A DNA stretch of 64,000 nt from Congeria kusceri. Taxonomy: Eukaryota; Mollusca; Bivalvia; Myida; Dreissenidae. Both the position numbers and the translations under genes were made by a program. Location: contig CM051040.1 in NCBI GenBank assembly GCA_027627225.1, forward strand, positions 26,006,634-26,070,633, written 5' to 3'. How positions within the stretch are numbered: the first letter of the stretch is position 1; every line of letters begins with the position of its first letter. The notes below the pieces were generated by a model that saw only the letters and a program-made list of their open reading frames with translations, made no database searches and was not told the origin of the DNA. Shown in pieces: positions 14,101 through 26,996 of this stretch.

Positions 14101-17100
14101 CGACCGACCGACGGACAGGTGCAAAGCAATATACCCCCACTTCTTCGAAGGGGGGCATAATAAAAGGTAGCTTATTTAGTTATTAATACAACATGCACAA
14201 ACACATAAAATAATTCACAGGGCTTTCGATGAACAGAAATCATTATCAACACGTAGTAGAAAAAGCAACATTAGTAGTAGCTGCAGTATCTTCCGCAGGA
14301 TGATCAAAATCAGACACACACCCAGACACACACACACACACACAGACACAAACACAGACAAATACTACTTTTAATACAGCAGCAACTTGAACAAACATGT
14401 ATTCGCAACACTGTGCTCATGACGACGCTGATGATGCTGCTGCTGATGGTGCTGTTGCTGACGATGACGATGGCAATGATGATAATGATGATCGTCGTCA
14501 TCTTTTAGACATGAGCTATATACGGCGATATGCAGCATCTTGACGTACACAGTTTACGGCAGGCTGTATGTTCGGTGTAAGCTGTATACTCTTTTATAGC
14601 CAACGAATACAGCACACGCGTATGCTGTATACGGCGTGAGCTGTACACGGTCTAACTGAGCTATTGGGATTTTATTGAAGCGAGATCGCGCTAACGCTGG
14701 CTGATGCAAAACATTTAATTTGTTTCAGTCACCGAATGATTTGAGTTTCATAGATTCCAAGAAACTTGAGTCTGACCCCACGTACCGGGTGGACAGTAAC
14801 TACACCCTGAACGAGCTTGATCTTTTCCTTAAGCGACTCCAGGCAACCAGAACAGTGCTTCCGGAATATAACCACGTGATGTTGTTCCTTGAGTAAGTAT
14901 CTGGTGCTACGTCCGGTTTATAAGGACTTGATATTGTTCCTTGAGTAAGTATCTGGTGCTACGTCCGGTTTATAACCACGTGATGTTGTTCCTTGAGTAA
15001 GTATCTGGTGCTACGTCCGGTTTATAACCACGTGATGTTTTCATTGAGTACGTATCTGGTGCTACTTCCTGTTTATAAGGACTTGATATTGTTCCTTGAG
15101 TAAGTGTCTGGTATACTTTCGGATTATAACCACGTGATGTTGTTCCTTGAGTAAGTATCTGGTGCTACTTTCCGGTTTATAACCACGTGATGTTGTTCCT
15201 TGAGTAAGTATCTGGTGCTACATTCCGGTTTATAACCACGTGATGTTGTTCCTTGAGTAAGTATCTGGTGCTACTTTCCGGTTTATAACCACGTGATGTT
15301 GTTCCTTGAGTAAGTATCTGGTGCTACTTTCCGGTTTATAACCACGTGATGTTGTTCCTTGAGTAAGTATCTGGTGCGACTTTCCGGTTTTATTACAACG
15401 TGATGTTGTTCTTCGAATAAGTTTCTGGTGATACTTTTCGGTTTATATCAACTCATTATTGTTCCTAGAGTAAGCACCGAGCCCGTTCATAAAACTTCTT
15501 TGGTCAAAGAAAATTCTGACTAAAACTTAAGTGAACATTTCAAATCATATTGTTTATGTCAAGCTCCTTGAGGTTTCGTTTACACAATGGTATAGTATCA
15601 AACATATTTTCTGTCTTTGTTGGAATAGTAACATAGTTATGGACATTCTTCAGGATTATTTGGGTAACAAAATGAATAACACAAGCGAACAAGGATAATA
15701 CAGGTCGAAGCTATTCGTTCAGATTTCCATTTATTCCGCTTTTGTGTTAGAAATAATACATGAGACCTTATTTTATTGTCATATATATGGCAAGCCTTAA
15801 AGGTTTTTGTAAGACCTCCTCGGAATTAAGTGATTTTTACATCAGAATGCAATGTTTCCAAGATAAGAAAAATGAAAGAAACATAATTTATATAATGAAA
15901 CTTAATTGGACATTATATGTGTATATTTTAGATATGAATCCGCCAGTTTGGGAGGTACTGTTCTAGGTGAGTTTTGGAAATGACTGCTGTAAGTAGTACG
16001 GATATGTGCGATGTTTAGTAACCAACTGCGTGAGGCGAAAGTAATTATAAATGGCTAAATGGACTCTGACATGTTATAAATTGCATGAAAAGCATGGACA
16101 CACTGGATAGAAACCTAACTTGAAAAATGGCATGCAGCTGACAAAAATACATGTCCTTATTTATTTACATTCACAGCGTCAAAAGTAAGCACAGTTTTTT
16201 GCAGAAATTACGCTGATGAATAAAACACTTCAGTATCATATTGTATCCATAGAAATATATTTCGAACTGCTTGCAAATGCATCGCAATAATGGAAGGAGC
16301 AGATGGGCAATGGCAATAGATAATTTACCAGTAGATGGGCAATGGCAATAGATAATTTACCAGTAGATGGGCAATGGCAATAGATAATTTACCAGTAGAT
16401 GGGCAATGGCAATAGATAATTTACCAGTAGATGGGCAATGGCAATAGATAATTTACCAGTAGATGTGCAATGGCAATAGATAATTTACCAGTAGATGTGC
16501 AATGGCAATAGATAATTTACCAGTAGATGGGCAATGGCAATAGATAATTTACCAGTAGATGGGCAATGGCAATAGATAATTTACCAGTAGATGTGCAATG
16601 GCAATAGATAATTTACCAGTAGATGTGCAATGGCAATAGATAATTTACCAGTAGATGGGCAATGGCAATAGATAATTTACCAGTAGATGGGCAATGGCAA
16701 TAGATAATTTACCAGTAGATGGGCAATGGCAATAGATAATTTACCAGTAGATGTGCAATGGCAATAGATAATTTACCAGTAGATGTGCAATGGCAATAGA
16801 TAATTTACCAGTAGATGGGCAATGGCAATAGATAATTTACCAGTAGATGGGCAATGGCAATAGATAATTTACCAGTAGATGTGCAATGGCAATAGATAAT
16901 TTACCAGTAGATGGGCAATGGCAATAGATAATTTACCAGTAGATGGGCAATGGCAATAGATAATTTACCAGTAGATGTGCAATGGCAATAGATAATTTAC
17001 CAGTAGATGTGCAATGGCAATAGATAATTTACCAGTAGATGGGCAATGGCAATAGATAATTTACCAGTAGATGGGCAATGGCAATAGATAATTTACTAGT

Positions 17101-20100
17101 AGATGTGCAATGGCAATAGATAATTTACCAGTAGATGTGCAATGGCAATAGATAATTTACCAGTAGATGGGCAATGGCAATAGATAATTTACCAGAAGAT
17201 GTGCAATGGCAATAGATAATTTACCAGTAGATGTGCAATGGCAATAGATAATTTACCAGTAGATGGGCAATGGCAATAGATAATTTACCAGTAGATGGGC
17301 AATGGCAATAGATAATTTACCAGTAGATGGGCAATGGCAATAGATAATTTACCAGTAGATGGGCAATGGCAATAGATAATTTACCAGTAGATGTGCAATG
17401 GCAATAGATAATGATTATGATTTGCATGCAAAACGCATTTATAAATATGCAATATAAGAAAATGTGTGCATGAAATAGTACATATACAGTTAGAGCAGAA
17501 TAGAAATATTTTACGTACACAACATAGAAATACACGCAATTATATTAGATAAGAATTGTTTTTGCATGTAAACTGATAGATTGAACGCATTATTAGCTAA
17601 ATTGAGTTCCTCAGTTGAACACTAACTGCGCATGCGTGCATGTTCTGCTAACCGTGCACGTGCTGATTGCAGCCCCGCATGACCAGCATATCGACGAGTC
17701 GGTGTACCGGTACGCCTTCCAGCACGAGGAGCCAAGCAACGGCGTCACCGCCGACGACGGAGGTCGGGATTGGAGTTGTTGTTCTGTTGTTGATAGAGTA
17801 CTAGACTAGTGTTGAATAAAGATGAACCACGAGCCTTATCTTTAATCAAAACTTACGTGGTATTCTATTTATCCCAGCATTTTCTGACTTCATCTTGAAA
17901 AAAAAATCCGAAAGAAAAACACTAAATAACACACAAAAAACATAAAATGAAGTCACGATAAACAACAAAATGACGTCATTATACTGCGCGTGTTTGCTGT
18001 ATTCCACACGGGGTGTTATTTCGTCAATGTACACTTGATGATGTGATAAAATGATGTTGTTGTCGTCGTTGTTATTGTTGTTATTGTTGTATATTTCGGA
18101 AGGTATGGAAAAAATCGTATTCTCATAGGCTTGACTTTATTGGCATTCATTTTAACTGTAAAAGAAGATATTGTTAATTTCAGTGCGAGGGGGAAATTAC
18201 ATCATCATATCTTAAATTGATTGCAATAACATAGCGCTTTTCACTTTAACTTTAATAGTTTAAATTAGGTATAAATGTTGCACAGTTATCAAAATCCATT
18301 ATCTCATTAAATCAGTGCTCGATTGTTGCCAGTAAGTTTGCCTTAAAAGGTGGCATTCTTCTAGTCTTAGATGTTGGTGATTTCCTTCATTTACCATGAT
18401 TTTTTATGTTCGTAAAGAAAACTCTCACATATAAATCGCCATCATATATTCAATCTTGCCTGAACGTGTACTTTACATGCATTGTTATCTTACTCACTCA
18501 CGCGTCTTCCCCGCCCCCTCTCTCCCCAGGCACGAGTTTTGTAAGCGGTATCTGCTCGGACAACAGGGGCACCTCCCTTGTAGTGGACCATGGGGCGTAC
18601 ACGTCCGCCGGTATAGGGACACACGAGTTGGGCCACAAGTAAGACAAGAGCTAGGGAACATTCGCTGTATGTGTTACATGTATATGATGTCACTTTTCTT
18701 CTCGAATACAGGATTTATAGTTAGCAGGGCAGAAACAATTCGGTACCTACTAGCCTATATAATAACATCAATGGTATGTTTTGTAAAACAATGCCAACGT
18801 AATTGTGCGTTATCAAAGTTAGCCGTTTCAGAGATATTCTAGGCGTGTACTAAGCTTCTGTGCAACATAACCTGATAAGAAAAATGATAAACTTGTATTT
18901 AATGCTAAGCAGTGAAATATAGAAAAAATATCAGTGTGATATATCCCTATATCACCCACAGTGAGGGACTACTTTTTGGGGTCCCGATTAAATACAGTAA
19001 ATGAAACAGACCGTCATCGATGCCGGGCTCAAAACTGTGAAATGACGTCATTATTGTGAAGTCATGACGTTATGATTTCCTCGATATTTTCCAATAAAAT
19101 GCAAAACAAAGGTTAATAAAGCATAAAATAAAAAGAAAATTTGTTTGATTTCGGTGATTACGTGTGATATCATCACCGGAAAGGGAGACAATTAACATAT
19201 TTTAAGCTGATAAACTTATATATAATTGTTCGATGAGAGGGAATGCCTAAGTTATGGTGAGGTAAACAACGCCGCTTCCGCCCCCTCTAAATCTATCTAT
19301 GGTAACACTGGATAGCGTTGGACATTTTTTCATTATAGGCATATGTTTTAACCCCTTCATTAAATACAGATGTTCATTCCTACTTAAACGTTACGTTTAC
19401 AGCCTGGGCGTGTATTTCCACGACGGCGAGGGCACGGCGCGTACCGCCACGTGCAATGCCTCGTTGAACTACGTGATGGCGCCCGCCTCCTACCTGATAG
19501 ACGAGAGCAACCTCCAGTACAGCTTCACCTTCTCCAAGTGCTCCCTGGACCAGATCCGGGACAACCTGGACAGGCTTATCAAAATGTGAGTACCATGCGT
19601 ATTAAAAATAGTGCATCCCCATTACATAAATAGCGGTCACGTCACAGACACAGACCTCTATACTTAGACAGTTTACTAGCACAATTTGACCTTTTCTGCA
19701 CATCCGCGACGGTAAATAGACGAAGTACATATATAACGTTTTATCTCGAATATTATCGAAGGTATTTACTTGAAACTTGAAATACTTCTTTACTATCAAT
19801 GTCTCCACCATGAAAAGCAGCCCCCATAACTCTGTTTTGTATTTTGGCAGATGTATGCCCCTTTTCATCTTAGAACGTTTGGTTAAAGATTTTCATAAAC
19901 TTCAATATCTTGAATACTATCAAAGGTATTTACTTGAATGTAGAAACACTTCTTTACTATCAATGTCTCCACCAGGGAAAGCAACCCCCATAACTCTGTT
20001 TTTGTAGTTTGACAGATTAATGCCCCCCTTTTTAACTTACACATTTTGGTTAAAGTTTTTCGTTAAGTCCAATATCTTAAATACTATCAAAGATATTTAC

Positions 20101-23100
20101 TTGAAACTTAAAATACATCTTTACTATTAATGTCTCCACCAGGAAAACCACCCCCAAAACTAAGTTTTGGTTTTTGACAGGTTTATGCCCCTTTTTGAAC
20201 TTAGACATTTTGGTAAAAGTTTTTTATAAGTTTTTTCATAAGTTTTTTCCAGAGCAACCATTTTTGATTGAGGTAATTAAGTCTATATTTTTCTTTCACT
20301 TTTATTTACAAAGCTTGTTTTGGTGTAAATGTCGCACTTCAGTAAGAAAACCAAAACTCCCAAAAGAGCATTTGGGGGCATGTGTCACCTGATTGTGACA
20401 GCACTTGCTATATTTCCGTTTCCCGCAAGGGGTAAATGAATTGAAATGAAAGTCTAACTTAGGTAGTGAACCATTAATTAGGAAATTTTAATTCCCCAAA
20501 ATACACTGAGCGAAGTTATTTGTAGTTGTGTACAGTTCAGTTTTTGATGCATTCCCAAACCATAATCCACTTCCTGCGTTGTCAGCGATCGCGTCAAATA
20601 CCAAATGTGTTTTGTTTTTTATTAGAAGCTAATAACGTGAAAAAGTGAAGGGTGTACCAGAAGTGGGCACCAATGCATAGCGATTGCATATATTTTCCCG
20701 GTGACACTGGTCAGTTAGAAACTGAATTGTATTACCACGATGTGATTCCGTAGAGTCGCAGATTTCTAGTCGATCGGGGGAACGCGAGCTCTATTCCTAC
20801 TCAGGGAGCATCTGATTGATCTTTTTGACAGACACCAAGTAATTATTCTACCCAGGAAAAAGACTAGAAAGTGAATTAAAACTGTGTTTGATGGGTCAAT
20901 TCCAACACCAAGTGTGGCTATACATATGTATTTAAGTTAAAGTGTGTATGTACGATCTTACAACAGATATAGTGGCATAAATACAATTAACAAAATTAAG
21001 TTATTTAACATATATGTCTATTTAAAATGGAATAAAAGATAAGAACAAACATTGCTTCTAAACGCATAATAAGCTAGTTTAATTCACTTAATAGTTCTCT
21101 TCTGTACAAGCGGAAACTCAAATACATGTATATACGTTAACATGACAGTTGGTTTAGGTTACACAGCACTAATAAACAATGTAAAAGTCGACACAAGTAC
21201 TTGTTGATTTATTTGATATCGAATTGTTTCCTTCGTCATTATATGTTTTTCTCTTTGCTTTCAAATTTAAATAAAAACTTTTATCTGATTATTTTGACAA
21301 TAATTGATATGAAATGTCGTACATATATTCATTTTAACTATAGATACACGTACGTGGGTTAGGTGTTAATTCATTGATATATGTAACTTTTAATTTGTCC
21401 TGTCAATATATTCTGTGTCGCATGGAAATTATGCTATAACTGTAGTTTATAGCATTTGAAAGGTCATATTTCATAAACATGGACAGTTAATTTAATGTAT
21501 ACCAAATAACACTGGAAGATATGACCAGTAAAATATTGTATTTTCCTTCGTAAAATAAAGAATGTCTAGCTACGTGATTTTGCACTGTTATATATACAGT
21601 CCATGTATCATTTTGAAGGTCAGCCTGATTAAACTAGTAATGTTAATATAATCCACGTCCCATAGTAGGGCAATTTTGAGAGATTGAATCGTGTGACCTA
21701 CTGTCTACTGTGCAGGCTATGAAGCACTAACAGTCGATACCCTCAAATATATACGCTGCATCGGCTGTTTCGGCCCGTTCAGGATTGGTCGACATGTTGA
21801 CTGTTATACATATGCGTTTGCATTAAGTAATTTGCATACAAACCTATTTATCTACCAAGATGTTGAAAGTAGGGAGTAAACAATGAGAAGTTCGATTTGT
21901 CGAGTGTCAAATTGGCAAATGCAGAAATATAATTTTATTTAAAAAATATCCTTTCTGTTAAAAAAAAAAATGTTTTCACTCTATTTCCCTTGATTTTGGT
22001 TTCTTTCCTTTTCTCACTAACAGTCTTTCTACGCTATCAGCCTTTTGATTTTGAATACTGTATCCTAACTTCAGTATACCGACAAGCAACGAGTTAATCA
22101 CATTGAGATTGCCTACATGTTGTACATCAGCCGCATCTGCAGCATCAATAGGAAACTATATTTTCGCTGACGTGTGATGTGTTAAATGCAATATCAGAAC
22201 AAAATGTAAGCCATAAAGACAAATGTCACTTCCTATGACTTTAATAATCATGTAATCACGTGCTTTATATGCCTAATGCTCGGCCTATGTAATAAAACAT
22301 GAAACATGCAATAATAATAACATTAAAAAGAATTACATTAATATTGAACGTGCAGCATGAAATTTGGTTGTAAAACAAGATGCGGTTTAAACCTCAAACC
22401 TCCAATTGTTCGCATTAGTGAAACGTTTAATAACAAATTATCCATGTATGATTGTATGTAGACATTTAATATAAGCAAGCAATTTGTAAAAAAAAAAAAA
22501 TGGAAGAAATTACCAATAGTGTGTAAAAATATATATGTTTCTAAACTTGGAATTATTTTTAAATAAAACCATAATTAACAGTTAATTTGGGGGTCCGAGA
22601 AGTTTTCCTATTGTGTCCGAAAAATCTGGAGTCCGAGAAGTCTCCTTATATATGTGGGGACCAAAAAGTCTGGGATCCTCCCTTGTATAATGTTTAGATA
22701 GGAAATGATATTTGATATGACAATTTGAATGCCGATTGTCTTTTTAAAAGACATTTCATGTTCATTTTTAGCAACGATATACTAATTAAACGGACACTCT
22801 CTTATCGTATATCATAATTACATTACGTATTATGTCATTTATGTTTGCTAAGAAGTAAAATTAGTGAATATTGTTAACATTTTTTAAGTAATAAACTTTA
22901 AATTACCGCCATGCAACCAGTTTTTACCACTATCAATAGATCGCGAGCCTCGTTTTCGATTCGCCGATTATTACTGTATCGTGATAATCGCTAAAAATTG
23001 GGAACGTGAAACTCGTGTATTATTATTAACTAGAGGATGTTTGTTGGTTTCGGTATAATATCGATTTTAATTCAAGAGTGATCATAGAAAATGATATGTT

Positions 23101-23964
23101 TACGAGTGGCGCGCAGCCCCGAGTAAAAATTTCCATGATCACAAGTGAATAAATATGTGTTATTTCTGTATCATGTAACATTTCAAGACTGGAAAATTGA
23201 ACCAATGCACATTCATATAAAATTATTTTATAAATTCTTAGTTGTTCTTTCCGCGTGGTTTACTATTTTGAATTTGTTAATTATTATGTATTTGTTTTGT
23301 GTCAATGGTGCGAAATTTAATAACCAGAATGTACTAATCAACCAGTTGCTCCAGGACCTGAATAAAAATACGTATTTGCGTTGTTTATTTATTTGTTTGT
23401 TTGTTTATTTAGGTTTTACGGGAACTCAACACATTATGGTCAATTTACAAAATGGTATATCGTCGCTAGGTCGGTGACCTTGATTTCTGAGCGCATTCTT
23501 TGTTCGTGAAAAAATGTTCAGCTGAAAAGTAAAATGATACTTGTATGGAAGGAAAAACACAACCGAAAGGTTTTTTAAGGCCAAATAAAAAAATATCTGT
23601 TAAAAAAGCAAACATGCGGAGGAAACAAACAACTTCTTTACGCCTAATACACCGTTGTAATTGCATAATCCTGACGTCATTTTCATATGACACTCGTTTT
23701 ACGAAGTTAACCTTCACGTGCTCACAGTTTCGAGGCGTCATGCAAGAGTTCATTGAAATGTTCATGTGCCGCCAGGTGGCATTATGGCTTCATACGGAAA
23801 TGTTAAATCGACCACCTGCTCATAAAGTGGTGACACGTGTGCGCGGATTAGCCAAAAGAAATGCTATAATATATCTCCATTATATGTGAAATGAATGCTG
23901 TAAGATTAATAGGAAATGGCGCTATATTCAAAACATCAATAACAATGATAAAAACAATAATAAC

Positions 23965-23999
<35 letters not shown>

Positions 24000-24090
24000 T
24001 GATGATAATTATAATAATAATAATAATAATAATAAAAGGAATTCAATACTACTACTACTACTACAACTACTAGTACTACTACTACTACTC

Positions 24091-24137
<47 letters not shown>

Positions 24138-26964
24138 AATAATAACAATTGAAAATGGTTTTGTACACTTACGTCTAACATGTTAATGTACGGATGTAAA
24201 TTGCAAAGCTAAAACGTTAATAAATTCGTATTATTTTATTGTTCAACACTTACAATGTAATTGTTTTATATTTACCCAATCATTAATGCCAATGTTTTAA
24301 AAACACAACGTTAAAATATTAAGAGAACAAACATCAAATGACGTCAAATTAAGCAAAATGGCGTTATTCGACTCTCCGTGTCCGCTTTATACCGCATTGT
24401 TAGAATAATTCATCATTAACAGACTGAATTTTTAGGGGATTTATTTTGTTAAAGCTTGCCTGATGATGAGACAACAATGACGACAATAATGCACTATTAT
24501 GACTGTTCTGACCTGTCTTTCCTTTTTTGTCTAATCATCAAAATTTAAACTCTTAGAAAAACATTTTTCTTAGTAACAGTGAACTGTAAGAAATACTGGT
24601 GCACTTAATATATACGATACAGAAACAAATGAAGCAAACGGACGAATTCAAGGGATATCGACCTGTTCACAGTTGACACTTGTTCACCAGTTCACCTTTT
24701 CACAGATTGACACCTGTTCACCTGTTCACAGATTGACACCTGTTCACAGATTGACACCTGTTCACAGATTGACACCTGTTCACACATTGACACCTGTTCA
24801 CCTGTTCACAGATTGACACCTGTTCGATCCCTGGGGCGGAATTCACAAAGCATCTTAGGTTAAATTTTATCCTTATCCTTAATTCAACAATTTTCCTTAA
24901 CTGTGTAAACACAGTGCTGCACTAAATAACATGTTGCAATGAAATCTTTATTTAAATATGTTTTGACAAATATAAACAGCATGCCAATGTGGTAAATAAT
25001 GAAACATATACAGTGAATCAAAAGTTAAAATATTTAAGAAATTACTAAAAATGCTTTGTGAATACCCACCCCAGGGTAGCGACAATTTTTTCTTGTTTTT
25101 AGACTGTTGGCGGAAGCCAACTGTCTTTTGAGAGGGGAATTTCCAAAACAGGTATCGCGGAAAACTACTTCTTTTCTTTGCAGGCTATTAGCCAGTAAAT
25201 AGAAACCAGAAAGGGCCCTTCTTCAAAACTGCAAAATTTCACACCAGTTTTCTTACATTTTAATTATTTAAGATAATGTATGCAATATGTATTATAATGT
25301 GCATATCATGGGATTAATTACAATTACAGTTTGTAAAAAGGTCAATTAAAAAGACAACAACTTTAAACTAATGACACCCCTTAATTTTGCTATTTACTTG
25401 TATGTAACCGAAATATTTATCGGAGTGTCCTGGATGTTAGACCATCAAATAAATGCGCTACATCTATTATTTTTGACTCGTTGCGAGTGTTTTTCTTCAA
25501 CTTGTTACCAATTCTCATTCTGAATATTTTGACAACAAATTACTGCAATTTATTAATGTTAAACTGTACTATGGATAATCTCGAGAGCATGCATCGTATG
25601 ATCTATTTTTACTCAGTAGGCTACGAACAAAGATCTATAAATAAACAGATATATAAATACGCATGTTTATTCCTAGATCTTCGGCTAAGAAACACTAACA
25701 ATTGGTGCGCCTAACTACCACGCTTCATCGGTTATTCTGGCCCTTGCATATTAACTTGTTAACTGGCATGTATATAATTCCGCTTACATAAGATAATTAG
25801 CTCGAACAAAATATTGTTTCGTTACTTACAAACTAGTTTTCATTATGATTTCGTATACTATTGAACAAGAAGCCAAATTATAAATTTAAAGGTGAACAAG
25901 TAAACTTCATTCAAACAAATGTTTCCTTTTAGCAAAAATGCACTCATAATTCACATGCTTTTAGTTTCTTTTATCGCTAACAGTCTTTCTACGCTGTCAG
26001 CGTTTTGATTTTTTAATGCTGTTCTTGTCATTATGATTGAGGTCTTTAGTTGAGATGCTTTAGTTGTTCAGCTTAAGACATGCAATGGCGTATTATAAAC
26101 AAATACAAAAACAAGTCCCTTTAGCCGAATTATTTTCGTTTTGTGCGTGCCCGATGATAGGACCAAAATGACAATAATATACCACAGTCCTGTGTTTCCA
26201 GGGGCCGGAACTGCCTGCAGTGCAACAAGAGGAGGCGTACTTCCGCCGACGACTTGAAGACGGACGCGGAGGTGCAGCGCCACCTGGAGACACTTCCGGG
26301 AGTCATGGACGACGTGCACAAGCAGTGTCGGCAGCTGTACGGGGAGGGGTCGTTCATGTGTGTAAGTGATGTCAACTTATTCGCTTTTTATATTTGTTCA
26401 CTTTGGGGTTCTTTTACTATACTACAAAAAAGATACTAGTATCAGGCGTGTCGTAGGAAAATCAGGCTAAATGCATGTACGTTAAGTGTCGTCCCGGATT
26501 AGCCTGTGCAGTCCGCAAAGGATAATCTGGGACGACACTTTCCGCCTACAGTGGATTTTTGTTTATAAGAGACTTTCTTGAAACAGAATATACCATAACA
26601 GCGGAAAGTGTCGTCCTGGATTAGCCTGTCACACGACACGCCTCATACATGTATATAAAGTTAACGTTATCGAGCGCACCTATAATACCATCTTCCACAG
26701 AAATCACGTTAGGATGCAATCTCTTGCACACCGGCTACATTCCATTCATCTCGGCAGTTGGCTCAGAAAGTAGTCCTAACTCACGCTGTTTTAGTCACAT
26801 GATTATAACATTAAAATGGCGACACAGACAATACCATTCACTCCATTTTGTTAATCCCCCGCCGCGAAGCGGGAGGGCGATTATAGGAATGCCCTTCGTC
26901 CGTCCGTCTTTCCGCCCGTCCGTCCGTCCGTCTGTCTGTCCGTCCGTCCGTCCGTCCGTCCGTC

Positions 26965-26996
<32 letters not shown>

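Noticed and set aside
16301..17411. CRISPR array
   Set aside because: Units are contiguous without unique spacers, and the context is a eukaryotic intron.
23145..23889. 110- and 114-codon + strand frames
   Set aside because: No domain, AT-driven composition, no splice or start context.
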